In this document: piece after piece, positions 22,289 through 35,794 of the stretch
Layout of the letters: each line of letters starts with the position of its first letter
Numbering within the stretch: the first letter of the stretch is position 1
Assembly: GCA_035222895.1 (NCBI GenBank)
Contig: JAVYIG010001814.1
Location: forward strand, 62,001 to 126,000
Direction: 5' to 3'
Source of the DNA: Strongylocentrotus droebachiensis
Lineage: Eukaryota; Echinodermata; Echinoidea; Camarodonta; Strongylocentrotidae
DNA: 64,000 nucleotides
The notes under the pieces: model-generated
Databases searched by the model: none
What the model saw: the letters and a program-made list of their open reading frames with translations, nothing else
What the model was told of the DNA's origin: nothing
Translations under genes and position numbers: made by a program

Positions 22289-24915
22289 GTACAGTATAGT
22301 AATTATTTTTGCAATAGTCCCCCTGTTTGTTGTTGTAAATATTGGCTTTCATTTGTATTCATAATCAAAAATATATATTATTGTTATTATATGAACGATG
22401 TATTGGCCGATTGTCATGGAATTATAGTCTGTAGGCATACAAGGCTATTACAATCATTCAATAAATGAGAAATATATAATCTTTTGATATATATGTGTGA
22501 GCTTTTTATAGATTCATCAAATAAGGGCACTTTTAAAAATGTAATGTAAAATCGATCACAATAGTCTCAGGAACTAAGTCTTATTCTAACTATATAAAGA
22601 CGGCAACTTTCAAATGGATGAATGTATGGCTATATCATGTACATGTGTAGTTGTTCATCACTACGCTATTGGAAAAGTGGCCATAAATGTTCCTACATTA
22701 ATGAAAAGATGAACCTAGTTTATGTTGGATATTGAATTTAGCTGAACATGTGCAGATGTATTCTTTGTTTCGTTTAGATTAGAAGAAACATTTCATTGTT
22801 TGAGAAAGAAGATAATAAATCATAATTTTTCTCTGACATAAACATACAATACCTTAATTATAATACAGGGTTACATGTTCATACTTTTCCTGTATGGCAG
22901 AAAGTTTTGTTATTTTTTATTTAAATAAAAGTAAAATAATGCAATAGAGGCATTGCAATTTCAACTGACAAAATAATATATATTTAATAATAAAAATGTT
23001 CCTGATTCCCAAATCTCAGTAAAACACTTTGTTCCCATTTGTAAAAAAGTACCAACAAGGAAGTAACCTCCAACTCCAAGTATATATATTTATGCATGAC
23101 CCTGTTTTCAAATGTTTTTATGTCTATGTACATCTTCTAAGACACCTCTATAATTATAGACTTTCAACTGGAAATTTTTCTAGTTTGGTCCTGGTCGGAG
23201 TAACTACATGTAATTGGGGACTAATTACCTTTGAGGATATTTAACTGATTTTGGATTTAATGGTTTGTACAGTTCAAATGATTCTGAATACTCATTCATC
23301 GAAAAAGACTTCTTTTGTTGTCAATCCTAAGTTTATATTTTTCTTTTGAAGTTACACACAAATATATATCCAAAGTGATTTGCTTATAAATGTATTGATG
23401 TATTGACATACATGTAGAATGATGTTATGACTATTCTCACTTAAAATATTACTTTGAATTTATCTTGGCAATATATAAATTATGCTGGTAAATGGTAATT
23501 ATGCTGTTTCAAAAAATCATGGGCATGTTTATGAAGCAGATTTCTAATGAATTTGTGTTTTCTTTTAAATTTCTACCTATTATTGTCACTGTCCAAATTT
23601 TGGTACATTACATGTATATCTAAATGCTGTACCTTCATCTGGATCATTTCAGGAATCTCATTAGAATTGACATTTTAATATTGCAAACCTGATAACATCT
23701 TATTCCCGTTCAATCATGGCTTAGGGGGTTGGTAACCATGGATACGAGATGCAGCGAAAATAATCAGGCCATTGAATTTCATGATGTGGGAGTTTGTATT
23801 GTGAAAAGAGCAGCATACTAAAGGGAGAGAGAGAAAGAGAGAGAGAGAGAGAGGGAGAACATTGTCTGCAATGAGACCATCTGTCCCTTAATGTTCTCGC
23901 AATAATTTTTCCAAATTGACGGTACTCGCACTGAACTAATGGGCTCTATAGTGTATAACAAGCAATACTCAGTACATGAATTAGTGAGTAAGTGGGTAAT
24001 GCGAATACATTAATCATAAATTGTTTGCACCATTTTCTTTGTTAAAGTGATCTGATCATCTGAGTGATCATGTATAATTTACATGTACACTGTACATGTA
24101 TGTATGTAGGTTTCATAGAAATAGAGGCAACAATATGGTTAACATGTGTAGACCTATTTAAGTTGTTTTTCTTCATGTAATATATTATATGGAAATATAT
24201 CAGCTTTACTGTACTGATTATGAAATTTTATCCTTCATTTCTTTCTGTGTTGAATTGATAAGGCATATCTAACTGTTTCTGTACATTTATGATCTGCCAA
24301 TTAAGTGGCTGGATTATTTTTATCATTTAAGACAAATAATAAAGCGGTACCACCTGTTGTCCATTACAGTAGGAGCATATCAGTGAAATTGTAATGAAGT
24401 AAAAGAGAAGCTTCGAGTCTTAGTAATTCAAAATGTGTTTGAGCTCCAAATCGCTCAGGAAAAAAACTATCTCACTCTACAAGAAAATCTGGATTTTTCT
24501 TGATCAATGGAAAATCCATAAAGAGCAAAGTCAGGCCTCTTCAGGAGTAAGAACTGCATTTTTAAATACAGTGTACTTCACTTCAATTGTTGATTATTTT
24601 TTCTTGTCCAAATAATTCTATCCCACCTTAACTTTTTTTTCTTCTTTACGGCTCTTTTACTTCTAAAGCCGAAATTTCAGTAAAATTTAATGGAAGAAGA
24701 AAAGGTCAGGTTTCTATTCGGCTGATGTACATGTTGTAAACAGTCCAATAAATTCACCTTGAATTGAAACCAGCTGTTCTATGCTCCTAGATGATAGCAT
24801 GATAGATTACAATGCTTCACACAAATGGTACTTCATTGAAAAGGCAATATATTCACAAGTAAAGATTATGTTATTGAATTTTGATTTACATGTATTTATT
24901 TTATTTTTTTGTGTG

Positions 24916-24947
<32 letters not shown>

Positions 24948-27765
24948 GGGGGGGGACAGTTCTTCAGTGTAAACTCTTTGTAAATACATTGAACTCAGAT
25001 GTTCATTCTGAATGTGCTGAAAGAGAATGAACATAATGTAGAATGTTGTGTCTGTGAGTGTGCATTTGTGTGTGTGTGGGAGGGGGAGGTCAACTTATAT
25101 TCAGTTGTGGTCATACATGATGTGTTGAAATACTGTACCAATGGGGAAGGGGATTCAAAAGGGAATGGAAACTGATCACAAACTACTGCTGACCCATCAT
25201 GGTATTTTATCTGTATTAACAAATTTAAAGATATTTAAGTAAATTGTGCATCGTGACCAAAAGTCCAATATTTGTTTCCATTGTCAGTTTATATTTTGCT
25301 CTTCTTCTTTTTCTTTCTATCAAAATATTTTACCATTTCGTTTCCTTTTCTACCTAATAATTTAACTGTATTTTGTAATACAGGGCTCTCTTGCAAAGCG
25401 TTTGTTATGTACTGAAGAGGCTGCCCTGCATGAAGAACACATTATTATCCAATAAATGAAAAACATTTGCAGTAAATTTTTTTTTTTATCTTTCTAGGCG
25501 TCTGTCTACTGCTTGGAATTCTGATATACCCCAGTGGTTGGAGCCAACACTCTGCCTACAAAGCGCTCTGTCAGGATACCATCAGTTACACCGACACCAA
25601 AGGCTGTGAGCTGCGATGGGTCTTCTTTCTTGCGATCATCGCTGTCTTTGATGCTTTCATCTTGGCCATTCTCGCCTTCATACTGGCCAGTAAGCAAGGC
25701 AAGCTCTACATGGACATGCACTTCTCAGACTACTACAAGAATGGCAAAAGTAAGTTATCCCAGCTGTCTTCTGTTTGAGAGATTTTAGTAGATATGACAC
25801 TTTTGGAAGTAATGGTACACTGACAATTCGTTGGTGTTATTATGAACCGTCATATTTACATGTACATATTGCTGTACAGATTTTTTGGTTCATAATATCA
25901 ATGGCGAATTGCTCTGGGCCTTATTTTTTTGTTTCTTTTTTAAGAATAATCTAAACAAGCCTAACGACCTGGTGGTGTACCTGCCTCCTGTCCCCATCTC
26001 CTTCTTCCTGCCTTTCTCTCGCTCTCTATTTCTCTCTTGCTCTCTCCCCTTTCTCTCTCTCTCTCTCTCTGTTACTATATTTATCTTACTTTTATTTTTA
26101 CTTTTACTTTTTCTTTTTTTTTGTATTCCCTTTTAGTGTGTTTTACTGGTATTAGCTTTCGACCATAATTATTAAAGCGTATCCATGTAACTAAGTCAGG
26201 GGCTTGCCTCATACAAGCTCTGCTTTTTTAGCAAGCCCCTCCGTTTTGAATTACTTCATCAAGGTCATTTTTTTCTATTGTTCAGTACTGTTTTTTCCCA
26301 ATATTTCTTATCAACTAAATTTTGTTCTACATAATACTGAATTTACTTTGTTTATATTATATTTGACTGTATTATATTATGTCTGTTTATATTTTGTTTG
26401 TTTTGAAACGGAAATAAATAAAATCTGAATCTGAATCTAAATACAGTGGAGGTAGAGTTACAGTGCGATTGGTTTTTAGATTAGGATTAGGGTTAGGGGA
26501 AGTGTTTGGTCCATGGTTGAAATAACGAATAATCTTTAAGTGCGAGATATTGACCGCTGCAGCACTTAAAGGTAATACAAAGTTTTGGTATGGGGTCATG
26601 AATTTGGTTCAAAATAACATATTGGAAGCATATACGATCCTACAATATTCAGTGATCGTTGTCGCGATCGAAATCGACTCTAAAGTTATGAAATTGTAAA
26701 TAATGAACACTTTATGTTGAATAGCTCCCTCTCAAGGTCAAGATATTAATTAAGCTATAAAACAATGTTTATTGACTAAATTCGACCGATTAGCTATTCT
26801 CGTTCGGAAATTATATACCACAACTACATACTCTGAAATTTTCATGGTCGCAGCTACCATTGTACGGCCGTAGGAGCTATTTGAAATTTATCATAATTTA
26901 CCGGGAGCACCGGTAAATCTTTATATTCAATTTTTCTCGAAAGCAGAAGTGTTTTAGGGGCTACAATTTCTGGTGTTTTTAATACATCCACAATGGCATC
27001 CAAATATATTAAAATTGTCAAGAATCACTATCCACCCATTTTTCAAAATTTCCCAAAACTTTGTAATACCTTTAACGCCAGAGCTTGTGTCATACCAGCA
27101 GCACTTGATAGGTCTTGTGAGCCTGGTGAAAGAATATGGTTTTACAGACCAGAGGATAGAGTAGGGGAAAAAAAGCAGCTCTAGATTACTCATAAAGAGC
27201 ATAAAAAACTGTTACGAGTGCTAAAACAAAAATTTTGCAGTGAACTTTTACACATTTTTTGTTTTGTCTCTAGAAAATCCTGTGAAAAAGGTAGGTTTTA
27301 ACATATCATGTGCTGAAAGACAGAAGGGTGTAACTTGAATCCTTTCTGTATACATCTTTTAGATACCTCTTAGGGCACACATAAATGTAGTTCAATGAGT
27401 AATGAGCATTGCATTTTTATATTTCTTTAGCCGGTAATGGAGTTCATCCCAAGCCAAAGAAGCACGGCACAGTCAATTCCACTATCTTCAACACCTACCC
27501 TGCCGTCCGCGAGAACAACCGACCCCGTATCAATGGATCCGCAGGCAATGGATCTGCAGGCAGAGGAGACAACACAGATGGCAGCAGCACCATCCCGAGA
27601 GTCGAAGATGGCGTGTATGCCCAGGTAAGGCCACGATCGGTTCGCGAGGCAGAGAGCCACGGGGCTGCTGCTGATGACGAGTTCTCGAGTACCACCCGCA
27701 GCTCCAAGAGCACCGGGAAGTCGACCCGGAAGTCCAACAATCGAGAGCACGATGTCTCGGTCTGA
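21844..27765 (+). CDS. LHFPL: LHFPL tetraspan subfamily protein (3 exons, 343 aa)
   Basis: Joined exons 21844-22288, 25498-25749 and 27431-27765 give 343 codons plus TGA, all GT/AG. The N-terminus YYHTNYIRNARAIAIAWAIF and the VQPYWLGDG motif at the end of the first membrane span are family hallmarks, closest to LHFPL3/4 by eye. Four membrane spans are predicted near residues 26-46, 108-134, 139-160 and 188-212. The extracellular loop before the last span has paired Cys (173, 185). LHFPL proteins are four-span membrane partners of synaptic receptors and of the hair-cell transduction channel; the role here is not shown by the sequence. The cytoplasmic tail (about 213-343) is unusually long for the family, rich in Ser, Gly, Arg and Lys. 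The start ATG lies in TCAAGATGG. Confidence 0.88.
22289..25497 (+). other. LHFPL intron 1
   Basis: 3.2 kb of AT-rich sequence with scattered ACATGTA motifs, a GA-run (23825-23856), a poly-T/poly-G junction (24920-24956) and a GT-run (25065-25080). No coding exon or bounded transposon is seen. Confidence 0.8.
25498..25749 (+). CDS. LHFPL: LHFPL exon 2
   Basis: The acceptor is TTATCTTTCTAG and the donor A|GTAAGT. It encodes the rest of span 3 (GVCLLLGILIYPSGW), the loop with CQDTISYTDTKGCELRW and all of span 4 (FFLAIIAVFDAFILAILAFI). Phase 1 at both ends, so exon skipping would keep the frame. Confidence 0.9.
25750..27430 (+). other. LHFPL intron 2
   Basis: Contains a CT-rich microsatellite (about 26010-26075), a LINE 3' tail (26150-26446) and 26450-27430 with no recognised feature. 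A 63-codon open frame at 26993 begins MASKYIKIVKNH but has no support as an exon. Confidence 0.75.
26150..26446 (+). mobile_element. Non-LTR retrotransposon 3' end
   Basis: A 3'UTR-like segment with GGAAATAAATAAAATCTGAA ends in tandem ATCTGA units (26428-26444). Microsatellite 3' tails of this kind are typical of CR1/L2-type LINEs. No reverse-transcriptase reading frame remains. Confidence 0.5.
27431..27765 (+). CDS. LHFPL: LHFPL exon 3 (C-terminal tail and stop)
   Basis: The acceptor is ATTTCTTTAG. It encodes the cytoplasmic tail: HPKPKKHGTVNSTIFNTYP, an NGSAGNGSAG repeat, then a Ser/Arg/Lys-rich end (SSKSTGKSTRKSNN). Stop TGA at 27763. A strong internal donor-like site CAG|GTAAGG at 27622-27630 follows GVYAQ; the frame stays open through it, so it may be used only in an alternative transcript. 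Confidence 0.85.
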
Positions 27766-29844
27766 AAGTCGGAAGTTGATCTTTGGGCTACAAGAGCATG
27801 CGGGATGTAGGTTGTAGCAAATCGTATGTGCTAGGTGTATATAACACTGGTTTAGTATCTTCCATGGATGTGTGCCTATGATACCAGCGACTATGGTCAT
27901 CTGAATGGGGTGGTCGGGTGTGTGGCAGAAAAGAGGGTGCAATGTGCTACAGTATGTTTAGTGTTCTTCCAAGTATGTGCATCGGATGATCCAGCCAGAA
28001 CATTACAAAATATGTGAACAAATATTATAAAGTAAATGAAGTTCTGCTTTTAAAAGTCCATCTACTTTTTTAAATTTCATATTGGATTCATTTGATACAC
28101 TTTGATACACCACTGCATGTCTTTTCCTAAATCACTTCACTTCAAGACTCTATGTCACTATGATGTGGAATATCTGTTGTTCCTCCTCTCACACCTAAAC
28201 AGAATGTTCGCTGTGATCCCTAATACATTGAAATGGGGCAACCAGTAGTCCTCTCTGAGGGCCTACATGTACATGTAGGTGTACAACATGTGGTTGTACA
28301 TGTACACGTATTAAATCATAACAGTTTTCTGATGTAGTTCAAATTCAGAAGAGCCCTCAACTTCACTGTGCCAGGAATCGGGAATTTTGAGAAGGGGCAG
28401 CTCCAATTCTTACTTTATTTGAGTAATATACATGTAACATCAACAACTAAAAGAAAAGTGGAAGAAGAAACAACTAAAAGAAAAGTGGAAGAAGAAATGG
28501 CTGTAATGTGTGATCTAGTTTTATATTCAGTTGTTTAGTGCATCAAATGTATGTTTATTTATGTTTTTAATTACGTGTCTTATAGCGTTAAAATGGATTG
28601 GACTCCTTTGTTGTCTCTGGCAGCCAGCAGGTAACAGTTAAAACAATTTAATTGCCCATTTATTGTTTTGTAGTTTAGTCAAGCACTGCTTTGTAGTTGT
28701 TGCAACTAAGCTCTAGTTACTCTTCATATTTACATAACCAAAAAACTTTTAAATGATGAAAAAAGAGATACAACAAAGAAAATATGGTATAGTAAACTTG
28801 ATTACTTTAATCAAAATCAAGAAGGAAAATTTGAACAAAATAATGAATGCAATCTTCATTGTTTTTGTGCATGAATCCTCATGTTGTTACCTTTAAGTAA
28901 CAAACAGTAATGTGCTGACTTACTGCAATTGTCAACAGAATTGTTTATAAATTGAATTGCCTAAACATTGTGTGCACATGTATACCAAGAAGAACATGAT
29001 ACATGTATATGTAGCAAAACTACAATGAAATCGCAAAAGAGATTCAGTATGTTTTTTAATGTATCAATGTTTCTCATATCCATGAAAGGACCTTTAATCT
29101 TATTTATTTAGTATTTACAATTGTGCAGTGAATCGATGATGCATGATTCTTAAAGGTAGTGGGAAAAGGTATCATGCAAAGCATACATGTAGTCTTTACT
29201 GTACATGAAGAAAATTTATGAAGTAGAAAGCAAATAGGAAAGAAATTTTCCATTAGGAAAATTCATTCATGTATGCATGAGATATTGTATATATATCAGC
29301 AGAACTTCTGAAATAGATGCATGTGCACTGCAGGGTGTTTCTATGAATGTAAGTCTTTGAAAAGCCTGTAATTGTGATAATCAGAGTATTGCATGCCATA
29401 CTAGAACCCATTATTTTTCATGATTATTCATTATCTATATTCATCTGCCCATTACAAGTGACTAAAACTAAGTGTACATGTACATTAAATGCATTAAAGA
29501 TATACATGTAATCATTGCTTATAGTGATTACAAAAATAATTGTGTTCAAATGTCAATTAGAGCAAGTGAGCAACTGATTTTGATAACATGTGTAATTCAG
29601 CTTTCTTAGAAAGTGTGACATTTTTAGTCAAATTAATGCAAATGTGTAAAATAATTAGCAAAATGTCTGCTCGCCACTTATGCCTCTAGGCAAGTGCTTA
29701 TAAAGGTATCCTGCATTTATTATTTAAATGGAAGTTATTGATATGATATGATCATATTTTGTGTATGTTTTTGCCTTTAAAGATTTAGTAAAAGTTATTG
29801 ATATGATACATGTATCTGATCATACTTTACACATGTGTTTGCGA
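27766..29844 (+). other. Probable LHFPL 3'UTR and downstream AT-rich DNA
   Basis: No coding region. Contains the palindrome CCTACATGTACATGTAGG near 28263 and a 27-bp perfect tandem duplication (AACTAAAAGAAAAGTGG-containing, about 28443-28497). A clear poly(A) signal could not be placed; the first AATAAA noted (29980) lies inside a MITE. Confidence 0.4.
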
Positions 29845-29848
29845 TTAA

Positions 29849-30201
29849 AGATAAAGTTGAGTACTGGTTATGCAATTAACATTGTACAAGAAACTGTATT
29901 GAATCAATTGGGTAAAGGTTGATTATGTAGTTAATAATAATTAAAGTATACAGGTTGGTTTTTGAATGATCATGATGAAAATAAATCTACACTGCTCGCT
30001 GAAAACCACTCACATAAATAAGTATTCGGGACTACACCCAAATGACTTGGGTCAAAACTCGTCAGCTATTTTTCATAATATTTATGATAAGAGGGCACTA
30101 GCTTGCCTACTATGATTTTTTTTTTTCCAAACTGACATGTTAAAAAAATGAAAATGTTCACGAACAATTTTTGAAATTTTTACCAGGACTCAACTTTGTC
30201 T
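29849..30201. mobile_element. TTAA-flanked MITE, copy 1 (about 353 bp)
   Basis: Terminal AGATAAAGTTGAGT is matched by an inverted ACTCAACTTTGTCT at the right end. TTAA flanks both sides (29845-29848, 30202-30205). TTAA target duplication is used by piggyBac and Kolobok transposons. A second copy lies at 39903-40287. Confidence 0.65.
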
Positions 30202-30205
30202 TTAA

Positions 30206-33200
30206 TCTGTGTAAACTAAATTACTGCAACAGGTGGAATTTGCAGGCTGATTATGAACTGTCGTAGAATGACGTGGCCGGTTTTACTCAGAGTTGTTATT
30301 ACTCAAACATGGAAAAGAACATTTGGATTTCTGTTAATCCAGTAGGGCTATATACACATTCATTGAATGGCAATTCAATGTCATTATAATTGTCAATAAT
30401 CATTCACTTCCTTAATGATTAATTAGTATGTGTATTTCATTAAGTCTTTTCATGAAAAAATGCATGTACATGTATTTCACTGTTCATATCTTAAAATGAC
30501 GAATTAATGATACATAAATGTATGTCGATTTCCAATGATGATTAATTTTTACCAGAAGTGCGAAGTGAAGACAAAAAATATTGATCTTCATCATTCTGAG
30601 AAAGTGTTGAGGTCATCCACGGAGCTTCTACTGTAGTACACAATTAATACATTTGTTTTCTAATAATGATATTACATGTGTAATGTACTATTATTTTCTC
30701 CAAGATTACGCCTGACAACCCTTAAACTCATGATTGGTCAACTGATGTCATGTGACTCATGTCAGCAGAACGGATTCCTGATTGAATATACTGGAGATGT
30801 GATTTGGAAGAAGAAAAGAAAATTGAAATTTCTCACAACTTCTCTCTCAGAAGACATTGAAAATTACTTGAGATGACGTCGAATATGCAAAGATGATTTT
30901 AAAATAACAGTAGAATTTGTGGAGGGTGCAGTTTGCTTCTAGTCTTCAATTGATATGCTTGCCAGGTGTATACACTACACATGTACATAAAATAAGTGTT
31001 ATATTGTTCAGAGAAAGGCAAGTTCAAAGTATTATGTCATTTGGAGTCCCATATGTTACCGAGTTCTGACCATAAATTGACATCAAATTTGTCGTTTCAC
31101 TTCATATTTTGTCCGATCTCGGCTCTAGGTCTTTTCGCTTCAAAGAAAATAATTAAATATTGTTACATGTTAGATATGGTAAGTAACGTATGGGACAAAA
31201 TAGCTCAGACTTGTTCTAGGAAAAAAGATAAGTTTTTAACTTATTCTTCATGATCAAAGTTGTTTAAAAGAAAAGGATGATGAAATATAATATTTTTGGG
31301 AATGTTGCTGAAATTGTATAAAGATGATATATCACATACAGTATGCATAGGTAATATAGGACTATGTAGATCTTATGAATCAGATATGAAGTACTTAAGA
31401 TAATCTATTTTAGTATTAATCTGTATATACTGAGCACGTTCGTATTATTCAAGAATCTTTAATTGTTTTCTCATTCTTTGTCTGTAGACCTATTCCAACT
31501 CTTTTGTACTCTATGACTCTTTTGCAACTCAGATTGTTCCTCTTTTATGATTGAATACTTGTGTATATTGTTGTTTTGTTTTGCTTTCCCGAATATACGA
31601 AAACTATATATTTTCTTTAATACCCAGACGTTCCTTGCGTTGAATGAAAGAGAACGAACGTGTGTTTTTTTTAATGGCTATTTTTATACAATTATTAAAA
31701 AGTGTAGTAAATGGTTAATAAATGTACGTGTAGAAGCTAAATTCTTCCCTTTTATGCTGAGAGTTTTCCTCCCCAAATTGGTGGTATAATTTTAACGAGG
31801 AACGATTTATGTTCACTTTAAACAACTCTCCTGTTTGGACTTTAATTGCCTTATCTGTGATTACATGTATGTTGAGTATATATTGCACGAAGACCCCGTC
31901 AATTCATAATCTTGATGAGAATTTAAGAGGGGTGATTAAGAACAAAGGTTGGTTCCAAACAGTGTCCGCCTATTTACAATGATTTAGCAAAATGATTACG
32001 GAAGTTAAACAATGATGAGATATCAAATGTAATGTATATCGTTTGATGTTATCTATTATTTGTTCAAATTGGGGAAACCCAGCAAATTGAGAGAAAAAAA
32101 ACAATGAGGATGTAGTCAAGAATTTCAAGACAATGCATGGGATGACGGTTTTGTTATCCAGATTAAAGTTTGTTTCATTAAATGCAGAAACATGTAGGCG
32201 TATTAGGTTGTGCCGAAATTTGAAAACGCCACAATACTCGGTATTTAGTTTTTTTTTAAATACATGTACTAGGACTGAGAAGCATGAAAAAAACAAAAGT
32301 GTCTTTGTAGGTTTTTTGTGGGGGGTGGGGATAAATTCGAGATTTTCTTTCTCCTTCATTCTTTCGTATGTGATAAAGTCTGATAGACCCGTGCCCAAGT
32401 TACCCTTTAATATAAAGCTGTATATACTTAACCAAACAAGGCGTACATTCGTACATGTCGAGTTTCAACTGAATGTCTAAAAGCTCACAGTTCAATTATT
32501 GTGTAAATAATTCATAAAGCTATGTAAAGTTCAGTTATATTCAGTTTTTATTCGTTTTACTGCATTTGGATGATATGAACCCTGTACACCTATACAAACA
32601 TGTATAACCTCACCTATAATTCACTGGTATGTCGTCTCAGAAATAAAATGGCGACCGGTATTCTAACATGCCATCAATTATAAAAAAAAAAGATTTATAT
32701 AATTTCAACAACCCCGTTTAACCTACATGTATGACACGCTTGTACTTCTTTTGATACACAATAATTATGTACATGTATAAATATATATTTATCAACTAGA
32801 TTATTTAGGAATAAAAATTGCTTTGTAAAATTTGTGTTTAACGCGTTTTATGTTATATGTGTAAATATGTAACTTTCGAGCGTCTTGGTGTGCCAACTGG
32901 AACAATATGTGTTATAAATAGATTCTCCAATTCAATTCAACCATTATTGACGCTCTAGCAATAGCATGGCTGCAATATTCTGTCTTTCTCTCGCAGTATT
33001 CTGCTTTCTATTTTTATGTTTATTCTGTTTCAAAATATACCACGGACTTTCAGTTCTACCAACTATTGTAGTTAACCGCAATAAGTCAGAACGTATTGCT
33101 CTTGTCAAAGACCAATTGTTGTTTTGTCAATGTCGAGACTTTTTGGACAAAGCGAGCCTTATGGAGCGAATTTTGTGTTATTTCGAACGTGGGTTACTGT

Positions 33201-35794
33201 GTCAGATTTCAATGCCCTTTTCCCTGAAATGTGGAATCAGAAAATGACAGTACATACATGTACAATATGAAGTGGTGCAAACCTATCTAACAGATTCTGA
33301 ATTTCTTTGAATTGCTATCTTTCTGCCCATGCTAAATATAATATAAGCCTACATTAACATACATTACATTTTGTGAACCCTCAAAGAAGACTTTTTGTTC
33401 AGGCCTGTTTGAATAGGCAGAAGTTATCAACATCTTTGTGAAGAACTTGGAGTTATCATTATTATAAAGTAATTTTATCAGTCATGGTTCTTATATTATT
33501 TACTCTCTTTATCCCGAAGGAGGTCTGCACGTAACAAGATAAGAACCGTCTTGCAAATAATACACTTCTAAAACCTTCATGGGACCAAAAAGTGGAACCG
33601 ATACCACCAATACATCACACGCCTATTACGCGACATTACCTCCGCACACCACACGCACGCACAACCACGCACTCACATAAAAATTACATTTTATAATGAT
33701 TTGCAAGCTATGAGAAGGAATAAACTTCTACTTTTAAAGGGGGCATAATTATATGGGTGGAGTCCCGATCTATTACTGCATAGCATATAATGATGTGTCA
33801 TGTTGACACAATATCATAAAGCACCATATAGTTTGGCTAACACTGCGCTTTATCTTGCAATAAAACAAAAGTTGATGGGGCATTATGCCCTAGGAAATTA
33901 CATGAAATTATATTTGAAAGAAAAAGGTACTTTTCTGTCCCTTACGTAATTGAGTCTATTCCTCAATATCTCGATTGAGTGAACCCAAGGTTGGAGTTAG
34001 GGGAATAAAGGATAACAAGTCATTAGTCTATACTATTGCTCATTAAAAGGGGATTATACAAGTTCCTTTTATCTTTTCTCATCCAAATGAAGCTGCTTAA
34101 AGTCGATGAGCAGCTATTTCCAACCCGCCGAAAATACTAAAGATTAAGGCTTGATGCGCTAAACTTCGACTGCTCTGGTATACACGAACGTGGACGACAG
34201 TCATCGTGTATGATCGTGAGAAACTTCACACACCCGAACTCGCCCGTCTCATGAAGATAGCACACACCTTGGCAGAATGAGTAACTGACGACTGTTAGGC
34301 ATGCACGACGCACGCGGTACTCTTGTTATCCAAGTACAGACCTTTAATTTAAAGGTTGGTCACACAGTGGTTGTGCGACGGTGCACAGTGATATATTGCA
34401 AACAGGCAATTGCACCTGCAACAAAAGATTTCCAAGGATACTTGATTGTATCATAATCGATGGCCTGCACTACGAACCAAAAAGAGGCAAAAATCACGGT
34501 TGTTCTCTCTCACTTTCTTTAAACCAACTCTTGTTTGTGTAAATCTGCCTGTATATATTCAAAGTCATGAGGCAGTGCAGGGACTTTCCAGAGGTTTTAA
34601 GGTGTACAGATTGTGTATGCTCTTCGTCATTTTATTAGATTGTACACGTGATAGCTTTTAGCTAAATTTATCGTCACGGTTGTACTTCATTAATTTACTC
34701 AAACGTCACGACTTGGTACTTTCTAAATGTCATTATTGAGACGCCCCTATCAAAATGAATGTGAAGGGTTTTGACAAGTCTCGAAATTATATTTGATTAG
34801 AAAGATACAAATATTATTGGATGAACTTTCTTGAGAACACATAATATGACACATCTAGCTCCTCCAAGTTCCGCTGATTTTAAAGATCGGCATTATCTAC
34901 AGTTACAACTATACAGCTATATAGCTTCCAAAATCTACGAAATAATCATCACTGCAAAATGCTTGCATTCACTAGTTATTCTCGTGTTTTTTCGATGTAC
35001 TAATTGTAGCTTGCTGAAAATCACATATTTCCTTAAAATCAGAAAAATGGATATCTACCCTCATTCGTAAAAGTTCACATTCTATGGTATAGACTGATGA
35101 ATAATATTTACCGGTTCTTTTTTTTGCACAAAGACTAGCTTTGTTTGCAATATTAGCGTTCAAATCCTTTGGGCGTTCAATCTCACTTGTGCAAACGCAG
35201 AATATTGATTTACGTCAAGTGGTATGAAAATTCTGTTTTTCTTCTGGGTGTGAAACATAATTCCACGCCAATACGCTTTAGAGACGTACCAATCGATGCG
35301 ATTATAATACGATTTAGAAACAATGAATTTTTACCGGGCTGGAAGATATTACAATAACATTAAACTGGAGAGTCTGACCAACGCATTTGTGGCTATCTAC
35401 AGCATCAAAATCGAATCGTATTTATTGCAAAAAGTGCAGTATTACAACTGTTATCGTATGCTACCCAATGCATACCCTCTGTTTTATATTCAGTGCGCTC
35501 TTTCACATTGTTCTTATACCTTCCATAGATGCACTAGATATATTGGGGTCTTAACTTTGGTGTGGATAAGAGAGGGGTAGCTAGCCGTATATAGAGAATA
35601 ATTGGCCCTATGATGGTAAAATTAAAATTGTACAAGAACTTGATAATGAATTGACTATTTACGAGTTTAAAGCATTGATTCCAAAGGCAATCAAGGGCCC
35701 GAATTAACATAGAGCAAAACGGTAATTAATAGTATACCAATTATATTGTTTAGAAGGGTGTAAAAACAAGTTGGAGAGGCGCCAGAAGAAACCT
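30206..35794. other. Gene-free AT-rich interval
   Basis: No coding exon of a known family is seen. It contains one short candidate reading frame at 32966-33247 (listed separately), dispersed ACATGTA motifs and no bounded transposon that I could delimit. Confidence 0.45.
32966..33247 (+). CDS. Possible small secreted or membrane protein (93 aa), unsupported family
   Basis: A 93-codon frame starts MAAIFCLSLAVFCFLFLCLF, a signal-peptide or membrane-anchor-like segment, followed by a basic region and six Cys (LLFCQCRDF...CYFERGLLCQ). A TATAAATAG box sits about 50 bp upstream (32913-32921). I recognise no family, and such frames arise by chance in AT-rich DNA. A splice-acceptor-like TTTCTCTCGCAG within the leader is also a caution. 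Confidence 0.18.
   Translation: MAAIFCLSLAVFCFLFLCLFCFKIYHGLSVLPTIVVNRNKSERIALVKDQLLFCQCRDFLDKASLMERILCYFERGLLCQISMPFSLKCGIRK

Noticed and set aside
26470-26502. Second telomere-like tract (TTAGGATTAGGGTTAGGG)
   Set aside because: Two to three imperfect units only; expected by chance in this composition.
26973-27184. 63-codon frame MASKYIKIVKNH... in LHFPL intron 2
   Set aside because: No splice context that joins the LHFPL frame and no recognised family; probably an old repeat remnant.
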